Positions 19,894 through 31,299 of a DNA stretch of 64,000 nt are shown in pieces. Source of the stretch: Actinotalea solisilvae (GTDB lineage: Bacteria; Actinomycetota; Actinomycetes; Actinomycetales; Cellulomonadaceae); contig NZ_JADDKQ010000005.1 in assembly GCF_016464425.1 (NCBI RefSeq), positions 39,884 through 103,883 on the forward strand, read 5' to 3'. The position numbers and the translations under genes are program-made. The notes below the pieces were generated by a model. It was not told the origin of the DNA and did no database searches. It worked only from the letters and a program-made list of their open reading frames with translations. Positions within the stretch are counted from its first letter, which is position 1, and each line of letters opens with the position of its first letter.

Positions 19894-20277
19894 GTGCCTA
19901 CCGGCAAGGTCAAGTGGTTCGACGCCGAGCGCGGCTTCGGCTTCATCGCCAGCGACGAGGGCGACGAGGTCTTCCTGCACGCGTCCGCGCTGCCCGCGGG
20001 GTCGGCGTCGCCCAAGCCCGGCACCAAGGTCGACTTCGGCGTCGCCGACGGCCGGCGCGGCCCGCAGGCGCTCTCGGTCAAGGTCCTCGACCCGCTGCCG
20101 TCCGTCGTCAAGGCCCAGCGCAAGCCGGCCGACGACATGGCGGTCATCGTCGAGGACCTCATCAAGGTGCTCGACGCGGTGGGCAACGGCCTGCGCCGCG
20201 GCCGCTACCCCGAGAAGGCCAAGGCGACCCAGGTCGCCACCCTGCTCCGGGCCGTCGCCGACGACCTCGAGGCCTGA
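19894..20277 (+). CDS. Cold-shock-domain protein with C-terminal helical extension
   Basis: A 127-aa protein. The N-terminal CspA-like nucleic-acid-binding fold (1-65) has both RNA-binding motifs, KWFDAERGFGFI (RNP1) and VFLHASAL (RNP2). The C-terminal 60 residues are helical (VVKAQRKPADDMAVIVEDLIKVLDAV, then a conserved Tyr-Pro-Glu-Lys segment), an extension typical of an actinobacterial subfamily. It binds single-stranded RNA or DNA. GTG 19894 is the start. It is the first gene of a four-gene cassette; the next gene starts one base after its stop. Confidence 0.93.
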   Translation: MPTGKVKWFDAERGFGFIASDEGDEVFLHASALPAGSASPKPGTKVDFGVADGRRGPQALSVKVLDPLPSVVKAQRKPADDMAVIVEDLIKVLDAVGNGLRRGRYPEKAKATQVATLLRAVADDLEA

Positions 20278-20278
20278 G

Positions 20279-21234
20279 ATGGCCGCCGCCACGAAGGACG
20301 CCGTCCTCGCCTCCGCCGTCGACCTCGCGCGCGAGGCCGCGCAGGAGGTCGCGGACCGCCCCGAGCTGGTGGGCGAGCACCTCGGCCTGGTCGTCGAGGG
20401 CGAGCGCCTCGTCACCCACCGCTTCGCGACGACGGCGCCCGGGTACCGCGGCTGGCACTGGGCCGTGACGGTCGCGCGCGTGCCGCGCGGCCGGACGGCC
20501 TCGGTGTGCGAGGTCCACCTGCTGCCCGGCGACGACGCGCTCCTCGGGCCGGCCTGGGTGCCGTGGGCCGAGCGCCTGCGCCCCGGCGACCTCGGGCCGG
20601 GCGACGTGCTGCCCTACCTGGCCGACGACGAGCGGCTCGACCAGGGCTACGAGGCGACGGGTGACGTCGACGCCGACGAGCTCGCGATCGTCGAGCTGGG
20701 CCTCGGTCGCGAGCGCGTCCTGTCCCCGCTCGGCCGGTCGGAGGCCGCGCAGCGCTGGTACGCCGGCAGCCACGGCCCCATGGCGCCCCAGGCGCTCGCG
20801 GCGAGCGCGCCGTGCTCGACGTGCGGGTTCCTCGTGCTCATGGCCGGCTCGCTGAGGACAGAGTTCGGCGTGTGCGCCAACGAGTGGTCGCCCGACGACG
20901 GCCGGGTCGTGAGCATGGACCACGGCTGCGGCGCGCACTCGCAGACGGACGTCGTGCCGGGGCCGAGCGACTGGCCGGACGCGCCGCCGTCCGACGACCT
21001 CGACCTCGAGCTCGTGCGCCTCGTCGACGAGCACCGCGCGGGCGACGAGGCGGCGCGCGAGGAGCCGGCCGCCGAGGTCGACCAGCCGGCCGAGGAGCAG
21101 CCCGCGGACGAGCAGCCCACGGACGTGCCTCCGCTCGACGAGCCTGCGGACGAGCAGCCCGCGGACGAGCAGCCGGTCGACGAGCAGCCCACGGCCGACG
21201 CGCCCGACGAGCCCGGGTCCGCGCCCGCCGAGGG

Positions 21235-21238
<4 letters not shown>
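20279..21238 (+). CDS. DUF3027-domain protein with repetitive acidic tail
   Basis: A 319-aa protein. The DUF3027 core (about 20-235) includes YRGWHWAVTVARVPRGR, EVHLLPGDDALLGPAWVPW and a cysteine pair in CSTCGFLVLMAGSLRTEFGVCAN with a later DHGCGAHS. The spacing of CxxC plus Cys/His suggests a zinc site. The last about 70 residues are Glu/Asp/Pro/Gln-rich, built from repeats of a Glu-Gln-Pro-Ala-Asp type. Its function is unknown. ATG 20279 is adjacent to the cold-shock stop, and its own stop overlaps the next start (GTGA), giving tight translational coupling on both sides. Confidence 0.9.
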
Positions 21239-24305
<3,067 letters not shown>

Positions 24306-24309
<4 letters not shown>

Positions 24310-25535
24310 ACCGCACGCTCGTCCTGGGCGTCTACGTGCCCGTCGTCGTGTTCGAGAGCGGCATGGGCGCCGTCCTCCCGGTCGTCGCCATCAGCGCGAC
24401 CGAGCTGGGGGCGTCGCTCGCGGGCGCGGGGCTCGTCGTCGCGCTCATCGCCGTCGGGCACATCGTCGGCGACGTGCCTGCAGGCGCCCTCGCGGCCCGG
24501 GTGGGGGACCGGCGCGCGATGCTTCTGGGCGCGTGCGCCGCCGTCGTCGTGCTCGCGGGTGCCGCGCTCGCGACCCACGTCGTCGTCCTCGGTGCGTGCC
24601 TCACCCTGCTCGGCGCCGTGTCGGCGGTCTTCACGCTCGCGCGGCACTCCTACCTCGCCGAGACCACGCCGGTGGAGCGGCGCGCGCGCGTCCTGTCGAC
24701 GCTCGCCGGCCTCCAGCGCGTCGGCACGTTCCTCGGCCCCTTCCTCGGCGCCGGCCTCATGCACGTGTGGGGCCTCTCCGCGGCCTGGTGGCTCGCGGTG
24801 GGGACGTCGCTGGTCACGGCCCTGCGCGTCGCGCTCGTGCCCGACGAGGACGAGCGCCTCGGCGGGCCGCCGTCGGCCACGCTGCGCCAGGTGGTGCGCG
24901 ACCACCGGCACGTGTTCGCGACGCTCGGCGTGGCGGTGCTCATGGTCGGCGCGGCCCGCGGGAGCCGCCAGACCGTGCTGCCGCTGTGGTCGGAGCACCT
25001 CGGCCTCTCGCCCGCGACGACGAGCATCGTCTTCGGCATCTCGGGCGCCGTCGACATGCTGCTCTTCTACCCGGCGGGCAAGCTCATGGACGCGCGCGGG
25101 CGGCTGTGGACCGCCGTCCCGTCGATGCTCGTGCTGGCGGCCGGGCTCGCGCTCCTCCCCGTGACCGGCGCTGTCGCGTCGCTCACCGCCGTCGCGATGC
25201 TCATCGGCCTCGGCAACGGGATGGGTGCCGGGATCCTCATGACCCTGGGCGCCGACGTCGCGCCGCCGTCCGTCCGCGCCCAGTTCCTCGGGGTGTGGCG
25301 CCTGTGCGGCGACGCCGGGTCGGCCGGGGGGCCGCTGCTCGTCGCCGCGGGCGCGGCGCTCGGGTCGCTCGCCGCGGGCATCTGGTCGATGGCCGGCGTC
25401 GCCGCGCTCAGCGCCGCAGCCCTCGCCCGGTGGGCCCCGCGGTACTCGATCCACGCGAACCGCACCACGCGGCGGCTCGCCGCCGAGCGCGCGCGGGGCG
25501 GCGGCCCGCCCGGCGGCCCCGACCACCCCGGCTGA
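24306..25535 (+). CDS. MFS transporter (12-TM exporter type)
   Basis: A 409-aa major facilitator protein. The segments are evenly hydrophobic; loop 2-3 carries AARVGDRRAML, the MFS A-motif equivalent, and the middle loop holds VPDEDERLGGPP. There is no clue to substrate; relatives are annotated as drug or multidrug efflux. GTG 24306 overlaps the stop of the sacsin-like gene (GTGA), making it the fourth gene of a fully coupled cassette. The C-terminus ends in a basic, Gly/Pro-rich cytoplasmic tail. Confidence 0.9.
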
Positions 25536-25541
25536 CCCCGG

Positions 25542-26294
25542 TCAGCGGGAGGCGTCGCGGTGCCGGCGCTCCCACAGGAGCGCCGCGCCGCCGAGGACCA
25601 CCCCGGTCGCGCACGTCGCGACGCCGGTCGCCGCCGCGGCGCCCGACGCCGCCATGACGCCGACGACGACGAGGGCCGCCGTCCACAGCGCGATGCCCGC
25701 GAGGAACACGCGGCGCAGGTCGAGGCGCACCGGCTCGAGCCGGCTCGGCCGGACGAGCGCGCGCAGCACGCCGCCGGCCTCGGGGGCGGGCCCGCCGGCG
25801 GCGTCGGGGGAGGTCACGAGCGCAGCGTAGCCGCGCCCACCCCGGGCCCGGAGGCGGGCGGCGCCGCGCACGGCGGCCACGCCCAGCGCGGCGCCCGCCG
25901 TGTTCATCACGACGTCCTGGACGGTCGCGACACGTGTCGGCCAGAACGCGAGCTGTGCGAGCTCGATGGCGACCGAGAACGCGAGCCCGAGCGGCACCGC
26001 GACCCACGCGCGGCGCACGCCGGCGAGGGGGACGAGCACGCCGAAGGGCACGAACATCACGACGTTGGCGAGGGCCTCGACCACCGCGACGTCGACCGCC
26101 GCGGGCAGCCCGCGCGCGTGCAGCCAGGCCAGCGCGTCGGCGAGGGCGCGGAAGGCGTCGGGGTCGGCGAGGGTCGGCCACTGGGTCACGCGGAGCACCG
26201 CGAGCAGGTACGCGACGAGCGCGACGCGCACCGCCACGAGCCCGCGACCCCGCAGGCGCGCGACGCGCAGTTCGGGGTGCGGACGTGCACTCAC
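25542..26294 (-). CDS. VanZ-like membrane protein fused in frame to DUF2530
   Basis: A 250-aa open frame with two parts. Residues 1-150 are a VanZ-like four-helix domain (VVEALANVVMFVPFGVLVP, SVAIELAQLAFWPTRVATVQDVVMNTAGAALG). Residues about 185-250 are DUF2530, with the signature PVRLDLRRVFLAGIALW and two helices ending GVVLGGAALLWE. DUF2530 is normally a separate small protein beside an NCS2 permease, which is indeed the divergent neighbour. A GTG at about residue 166 follows TACGCT by 6 nt, so DUF2530 may also be made from an internal leaderless start. GTG 26294 is the full-length start. Confidence 0.82.
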   Translation of the reverse strand: MSARPHPELRVARLRGRGLVAVRVALVAYLLAVLRVTQWPTLADPDAFRALADALAWLHARGLPAAVDVAVVEALANVVMFVPFGVLVPLAGVRRAWVAVPLGLAFSVAIELAQLAFWPTRVATVQDVVMNTAGAALGVAAVRGAARLRARGGRGYAALVTSPDAAGGPAPEAGGVLRALVRPSRLEPVRLDLRRVFLAGIALWTAALVVVGVMAASGAAAATGVATCATGVVLGGAALLWERRHRDASR

Positions 26295-26324
26295 GCGAAA
26301 CACAGGTCTGCCACGCTGTGCGCC

Positions 26325-27815
26325 ATGACGCAGACCCCCACCACCGTGGCGCGCCGAGCGGGCGGCATCGACGGCTTCTTCCGCATCACCGAGCGCGGCT
26401 CGACGATCGGCACCGAGGTCCGCGGCGGCCTCGTCACCTTCTTCACCATGAGCTACATCATCGTGCTCAACCCGCTGATCATCGGCACCGTCCCGGACGG
26501 CACGGGCCAGTTCCTCGGCGGGGGCGACGCCCCGAACCTCGGCATGGTCGCCGCGGCGACCGCGCTGGTCGCGGGCATCCTCAGCATCCTCATGGGCGTC
26601 GTGGCGCGGTTCCCCCTCGCGCTCGCCGCCGGGCTCGGGCTCAACGCCGTCGTCGCCTACTCGATCGCCAGCCGCGAGGGCATGACCTGGGCCGACGCGA
26701 TGGGCATCGTCGTCCTCGAGGGCCTCATCATCCTCGTGCTCGTCCTCACGGGCTTCCGCACCGCGGTCTTCCGCGCCGTGCCGATCGAGCTCAAGACGGC
26801 GATCAGCGTCGGCATCGGCCTGTTCATCGCGTTCATCGGCCTGGTCGACGCCGGCTTCATCCGCATCCCCGCGTCGCAGGCCACGCCCGTCGAGCTGGGC
26901 ATCGCGGGCTCGCTCGCGGGCTGGCCGACCCTCGTCTTCGTGGTGGGCCTCCTCCTCGCGATCGTCCTCATGGTCCGCAAGGTGCGCGGCGCGATCCTCA
27001 TCGCGATCCTCAGCGCGACGGTCCTCGCGGTCGTCATCGAGGCGATCGCGAAGGTGGGCCCGCAGGGCTTCGACGCCGACGGCAACCCGACCAACCCCAC
27101 CGGCTGGGAGCTCAACACGCCCGCCGTGCCCGAGGGCGGCCTCGTCGCGACGCCGGACTTCGGCCTGCTGGGCCAGTTCTCGCTGCTCGGCTCGTTCGAG
27201 AAGATCGGCATCGTCGCCGTCCTGCTGCTCGTCTTCTCGCTGCTGCTCGCGGACTTCTTCGACACGATGGGCACGATGGTCGCCGTCGGCGGCGAGGCCG
27301 GCCTGCTCGACGAGGAGGGCAACCCGCCCCGGACCAAGCAGATCCTCGTCGTCGACTCCATCGCCGCGGCCGCGGGCGGTGTCGCGAGCACCTCGTCGAA
27401 CACCAGCTACATCGAGTCCGCCGCGGGCGTCGGCGACGGCGCGCGCACGGGCCTCGCGTCCGTGGTCACGGGCATCGCGTTCCTGCTCTCGACCTTCCTC
27501 GCGCCGCTCGTCGACATGGTCCCGTTCGAGGCCGCGACGCCCGCGCTCGTCGTCGTCGGGTTCCTCATGGTCATGCAGGTCTCGGGCATCGACTGGAAGA
27601 ACATGGAGGTCGCCGTCCCGGCGTTCCTCACGATCGTCCTCATGCCCTTCACCTACTCGATCACCGCGGGCATGGGCGCGGGCTTCATCGCCTTCGTCGT
27701 CATCAAGGTCGCGATGGGCAAGGCGCGCCAGGTGCACCCGCTCATGTGGGTGACCGCGGTGCTCTTCGTCACGTACTTCACGCTCGGCCCGATCCGGGAC
27801 CTCCTGGGCGTCTGA
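26325..27815 (+). CDS. NCS2-family purine (guanine/hypoxanthine-type) permease
   Basis: A 496-aa membrane transporter with about 12-14 helices. The AzgA/PbuG-type hallmarks are present: FFRITERGSTIGTEVRGGLVTFFTMSY near the N-terminus, NAVVAYSIA, FDTMGTMVAVGGEAGLLDEEG and SSNTSYIESAAGVGDGARTG. It imports purine bases by proton symport. The start at ATG 26325 has no ribosome-binding site; CACGCT at 26312-26317 ends 7 nt before it, so a leaderless message is likely. It is divergent from the VanZ-DUF2530 gene. Confidence 0.93.
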   Translation: MTQTPTTVARRAGGIDGFFRITERGSTIGTEVRGGLVTFFTMSYIIVLNPLIIGTVPDGTGQFLGGGDAPNLGMVAAATALVAGILSILMGVVARFPLALAAGLGLNAVVAYSIASREGMTWADAMGIVVLEGLIILVLVLTGFRTAVFRAVPIELKTAISVGIGLFIAFIGLVDAGFIRIPASQATPVELGIAGSLAGWPTLVFVVGLLLAIVLMVRKVRGAILIAILSATVLAVVIEAIAKVGPQGFDADGNPTNPTGWELNTPAVPEGGLVATPDFGLLGQFSLLGSFEKIGIVAVLLLVFSLLLADFFDTMGTMVAVGGEAGLLDEEGNPPRTKQILVVDSIAAAAGGVASTSSNTSYIESAAGVGDGARTGLASVVTGIAFLLSTFLAPLVDMVPFEAATPALVVVGFLMVMQVSGIDWKNMEVAVPAFLTIVLMPFTYSITAGMGAGFIAFVVIKVAMGKARQVHPLMWVTAVLFVTYFTLGPIRDLLGV

Positions 27816-27897
27816 CGTCCCGCGGCCCGACCGCCGTGCGGCCCGACCTCCCTGTGGAAGGATCCGAGCCGCCGGCGGTCGGCCGGCGCGGGCGGCT

Positions 27898-27920
27898 GCC
27901 CGGCGCGCACCGCGCCGGGC
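27898..27920 (+). promoter_or_regulatory. 10-bp hairpin immediately upstream of the ugd ribosome-binding site
   Basis: GCCCGGCGCG, CAC loop, CGCGCCGGGC. It lies 4 nt before the GAGGAGGAC site of ugd and after a possible -10 box (AAGGAT near 27858). It could be the permease terminator or a structure in the ugd leader. Confidence 0.5.
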
Positions 27921-27936
27921 GTGCGAGGAGGACGAC

Positions 27937-29250
27937 GTGCGCATCTCGGTGATCGGCTGCGGCTACCTCGGTGCCGTGCACGCCGCCTGCATGGCGAAGC
28001 TCGGCCACGAGGTGGTCGGCGTGGACGTCGACGCCGAGAAGGTCGCGCTGCTCGCGAGCGGGCGGGCCCCGTTCTACGAGCCCGGCCTGCCCGAGCTGCT
28101 CGCCGAGACGATGGCCACGGGCCGGCTGACGTTCGGCACCGACGTCGCGGCGGTCGCGGGGGCGCGCGTGCACTTCGTGTGCGTGGGCACGCCGCAGAAG
28201 CGCGGCGAGAACGCGGCCGACCTGCGCTACGTGGACGCGGCCGTGGACGCCCTGCTGCCGCACCTCGCGCCGGGCGACGTCGTCGTCGGGAAGTCGACGG
28301 TGCCCGTCGGGACCGCGGAGGCGGTCGCTGCGCGCGTGGCCGCCGTCCAGCCCGAGGCCGTCGTCGTGTGGAACCCCGAGTTCCTGCGCGAGGGCTTCGC
28401 GGTGCAGGACACGCTGCACCCCGACCGCATCGTCTACGGGCTGCCGCCGGGCGCGGCGGGGGAGACGGCGGGCGCGCTGCTCGACGAGGTCTACGCGACG
28501 CCGCTCGCGGACGGCACGCCCCAGGTGGTCACGGACTACGCGACGGCGCAGCTGGTCAAGGTCGCGGCGAACTCGTTCCTGGCGACGAAGATCTCGTTCA
28601 TCAACGCGATGGCCGAGCTCTGCGAGGCGACCGGCGCCGACGTCACGCAGCTCGCGGACGCGATCGGCCACGACGCGCGGATCGGGCGCCGGTTCCTCAA
28701 CGCCGGGCTCGGCTTCGGCGGCGGGTGCCTGCCCAAGGACATCCGGGCGTTCATGGCGCGCGCCGGGGAGCTCGGCGTCGACCAGGCGCTGTCCTTCCTG
28801 CGCGAGGTGGACTCGATCAACATGCGCCGCCGCGTGCGCATGGTCGACCTGGCCCGCGAGGTCTGCGACGGGTCGATCGTCGGCCGCAAGGTCGCCGTGC
28901 TCGGGGCCGCGTTCAAGCCGGACAGCGACGACGTGCGGGACTCGCCGGCCCTGAGCGTGGCGGCGCAGATGGGCCTCCAGGGCGCCCACGTCGTGGTGAC
29001 CGACCCGGAGGCCGTCGCGAACGCCGCGCAGCGCTGGCCGGACCTGCGCTACGCCGCGACGGCGGAGGAGGCGGCAGCCGGGGCCGACGTCGTGCTCCTG
29101 GCGACCGAGTGGCAGGAGTACCGCGACCTGGACCCCGTGGCGTTCGGCCGGGTGGTCGCCGGCCGGCGGATCGTCGACGGCCGCAACGTGCTCGACCCCG
29201 CGCGCTGGCGCGAGGCCGGCTGGGTGTACCGCGCGCTCGGCCGCCCCTGA
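27937..29250 (+). CDS. ugd: UDP-glucose 6-dehydrogenase
   Basis: Oxidises UDP-glucose to UDP-glucuronate, a precursor of envelope polysaccharides. A 437-aa protein of normal length. N-terminal NAD-binding motif VIGCGYLGAVHAA (5-17); YEPGL; the substrate loop KSTVPVGT (119-126); catalytic Cys264 in GFGGGCLPKD; and C-terminal UDP-binding domain with GAAFKPDSDDVRDSP. GTG 27937 follows GCGAGGAGGACGAC. No glycosyltransferases are adjacent; the DUF4012 envelope gene lies about 2 kb on. Confidence 0.97.
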   Translation: MRISVIGCGYLGAVHAACMAKLGHEVVGVDVDAEKVALLASGRAPFYEPGLPELLAETMATGRLTFGTDVAAVAGARVHFVCVGTPQKRGENAADLRYVDAAVDALLPHLAPGDVVVGKSTVPVGTAEAVAARVAAVQPEAVVVWNPEFLREGFAVQDTLHPDRIVYGLPPGAAGETAGALLDEVYATPLADGTPQVVTDYATAQLVKVAANSFLATKISFINAMAELCEATGADVTQLADAIGHDARIGRRFLNAGLGFGGGCLPKDIRAFMARAGELGVDQALSFLREVDSINMRRRVRMVDLAREVCDGSIVGRKVAVLGAAFKPDSDDVRDSPALSVAAQMGLQGAHVVVTDPEAVANAAQRWPDLRYAATAEEAAAGADVVLLATEWQEYRDLDPVAFGRVVAGRRIVDGRNVLDPARWREAGWVYRALGRP

Positions 29251-29260
29251 GCGGGGGCCC

Positions 29261-29280
29261 GGGGTGGTGACCGTCACCCC
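29261..29280 (+). terminator. ugd terminator hairpin
   Basis: GGGGTG (29261-29266) pairs with CACCCC (29275-29280), followed by a C-rich tail; 10 nt after the ugd stop. Confidence 0.5.
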
Positions 29281-29294
29281 CCGCCGGCCCGTCC

Positions 29295-29318
29295 TTACCT
29301 GAGGTAATGACCTAGGAT
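29295..29318 (+). promoter_or_regulatory. marR promoter with MarR-type palindromic operator
   Basis: TTACCT-G-AGGTAA (29295-29307) is a perfect 13-bp palindrome. It sits between the expected -35 and the -10 box TAGGAT (29313-29318), which ends 6 nt before ATG 29325. A repressor on this site would occlude RNA polymerase, the standard layout for MarR autorepression. Confidence 0.75.
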
Positions 29319-29324
29319 AGGGAC

Positions 29325-29840
29325 ATGCCTCCCGCCCCCCCTCCCGTCGTCACGCCCCCGGGCGACGCCGCCGGCGCGGGGACCGCGACCCGCCGCCTGC
29401 CCGACGTCGCCCCCGCCGACTGCCGCCCCGCGGCGCTCGCGGGCGACCTGCGGGTCTCGCTCACGCACGCCGTGCGGCGCCTGCGGATGGAGCGGTCGTC
29501 CGAGCGGATCACCGACGGTCAGTACGCGGTGCTCGCGGCGCTCTCCAACCGCGGCCCCATGACGCCGACGGCGCTCGCCGAGGACCAGCACGTCCAGCCG
29601 CCGCCCATGACGCGGACGGTCAACGCGCTGGTCGAGGCCGGCCTCGTGCGGCGGGACGAGCACCCGACCGACCGGCGCCAGGTGCTCGTGCACATCACGG
29701 AGGCGGGCCAGGCCGAGGTGCGCGAGACGCGCCGGCGGCGCAACGAGTGGCTCGCGCGCCGCCTCGCGACGCTCGACCCGGCCGAGCGCGAGGTGCTCGC
29801 GCAGGCGTCCGTGATCCTGCGCACGGTGATCGCACCGTGA
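29325..29840 (+). CDS. MarR-family transcriptional regulator
   Basis: A 171-aa winged-helix repressor. After a Pro/Ala-rich N-terminal tail (1-40), the MarR core runs 42-168: dimer helix, HTH in MTPTALAEDQHVQPPPMTRTVNALVEAG (about 80-107) and the wing RRDEHPTDRRQVLVHIT. MarR proteins usually bind a small phenolic or drug-like ligand and derepress an adjacent transporter. That arrangement is seen here: the MFS gene starts inside this stop codon (GTGA). A perfect palindrome in the promoter supports autorepression. The mRNA looks leaderless. Confidence 0.92.
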   Translation: MPPAPPPVVTPPGDAAGAGTATRRLPDVAPADCRPAALAGDLRVSLTHAVRRLRMERSSERITDGQYAVLAALSNRGPMTPTALAEDQHVQPPPMTRTVNALVEAGLVRRDEHPTDRRQVLVHITEAGQAEVRETRRRRNEWLARRLATLDPAEREVLAQASVILRTVIAP

Positions 29841-31174
29841 GCCCGACCTTCGCCTCGCTCCGCTACGTCAACTACCGCCTGTGGTTCGCGGGCGCCATCG
29901 TCGCCAACATCGGCACGTGGATGCAGCGCGTCGCCCAGGACTGGCTCGTCCTCACCGTCCTCACGGACGACTCGGGCGTCGCCGTCGGCATCACGACCGC
30001 GCTCCAGTTCGGGCCGGTGCTGTTCCTGTCCGCGTGGGCGGGCCTGCTCGCGGACCGGCTCGACCGGCGCAAGCTGCTCATGGCGACGCAGGTCGCGCTC
30101 GGGGTGCTCGCCGCGGCGCTCGGCCTGCTCGTGCTCAGCGGGCACGTCGAGCTCTGGCACGTCTACGTCTTCGCGTTCCTGCTCGGCTGCGTGTCGGCCG
30201 TCGACGCACCCGCGCGCCAGACCTTCGTGGCCGACATGGTCCCGGCCGAGCGGCTCGCCAACGCGGTGAGCCTCAACAGCGCGTCGTTCAACGCGGCGCG
30301 GCTCATCGGGCCGGGTGTCGCGGGCCTGTCCATCGCGTGGGTCGGCATCGGCTGGGTGTTCCTCATCAACGCGGTGACGTTCGCGTCGACCATCGTCGCG
30401 CTCGCCCGGATGCGGACCGCGGAGCTCCAGCCCACCCCGCACGCGCAGCGCGGCAAGGGGCAGATCCGCGAGGGCATCGCCTACGTGCGCGGCCGCTCGG
30501 ACATCCTCGTCGTCATGGCCGTGGTGTGCGTCGTCAGCACGTTCGGCCTCAACTTCCAGCTCACGAGCGCCGTCATGGCCCGGACGGAGTTCGGCAAGGG
30601 GCCGGAGGAGTACGGGATCCTCGGCTCGGTGCTCGCCATCGGCTCGCTCGCGGGGGCGCTGCTGGCCGCGCGGCGCGAGCAGCCGCGCGTCCGGCTGGTC
30701 ATCGGATCGGCCCTCGCGTTCGGCGTCGCGACGGGAGTCATGGCGCTCATGCCGACGTACGAGACGTACATGCTCGCGTGCATCCCGGTCGGGCTCGCGT
30801 CGCTGACCATGCTGACGTCGGCGAACTCGACGATCCAGACGTCGACCGACCCGACGATGCGGGGCCGCGTCATGTCCCTGTACATGGTCGTGTTCCTCGG
30901 CGCGACGCCCGTCGGTTCGCCGCTGGTGGGCTGGGTCGCGGAGACGCTGGGGCCGCGCTGGGCGATCGGCGTCGGGTCGATCGCGTCGCTCGTCGTGGCG
31001 CTTGCCGCTGGCGTGTGGGCCGTGCGGCGCTGGAACGTCGAGGTGCGGTACCGCATCACCGCGCGCCCGCACCTCACCATCCGCCACCGCGACCGGGAGC
31101 CCACGGAGGCCGAGCGGCGCGCCGCGGCGGCGGACAGCCTGCGGGCCCAGCAGCTCGGGGACCGAGCGGCCTGA
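29837..31174 (+). CDS. MFS exporter (EntS/MFS_3 type)
   Basis: A 445-aa major facilitator. It begins FASLRYVNYRLWFAGAIVANIGTWMQRVAQDW, typical of the MFS_3 family of exporters, with LLADRLDRRKLL as the loop 2-3 motif and PARQTFVADMVP in the fourth helix loop. The C-terminal cytoplasmic tail is charged. It is coupled to the MarR gene by a GTGA overlap and is probably repressed by it. The likely role is efflux of the MarR ligand. Confidence 0.93.
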   Translation: MSPTFASLRYVNYRLWFAGAIVANIGTWMQRVAQDWLVLTVLTDDSGVAVGITTALQFGPVLFLSAWAGLLADRLDRRKLLMATQVALGVLAAALGLLVLSGHVELWHVYVFAFLLGCVSAVDAPARQTFVADMVPAERLANAVSLNSASFNAARLIGPGVAGLSIAWVGIGWVFLINAVTFASTIVALARMRTAELQPTPHAQRGKGQIREGIAYVRGRSDILVVMAVVCVVSTFGLNFQLTSAVMARTEFGKGPEEYGILGSVLAIGSLAGALLAARREQPRVRLVIGSALAFGVATGVMALMPTYETYMLACIPVGLASLTMLTSANSTIQTSTDPTMRGRVMSLYMVVFLGATPVGSPLVGWVAETLGPRWAIGVGSIASLVVALAAGVWAVRRWNVEVRYRITARPHLTIRHRDREPTEAERRAAAADSLRAQQLGDRAA

Positions 31175-31269
31175 CGGGGCGCTCACCTGCGCGGACGCTC
31201 GCCGGGGCGCGTGCCGCCGCGAGTGGCCGCCGTCCGTCGAGCGGGTGAAATCTCCCGGTTCGACCGTGC

Positions 31270-31286
31270 CCGACATGTCCGATATG
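31270..31286 (+). promoter_or_regulatory. Shared 17-bp element, copy A (upstream of DUF4012 gene)
   Basis: CCGACATGTCCGATATG ends 13 nt before ATG 31300. It matches copy B at 33280-33296 at 14 of 17 positions, including the unbroken block TGTCCGAT. Both copies precede envelope-protein genes. Confidence 0.5.
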
Positions 31287-31299
31287 GGACCCTGGACGC

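Noticed and set aside
31270..31286. Sigma-28 (FliA/WhiG) promoter before the DUF4012 gene
   Set aside because: TCCGATAT resembles the -10 element, but neither copy of the motif has TAAA at the required 14-16-bp distance. Kept only as a shared motif.
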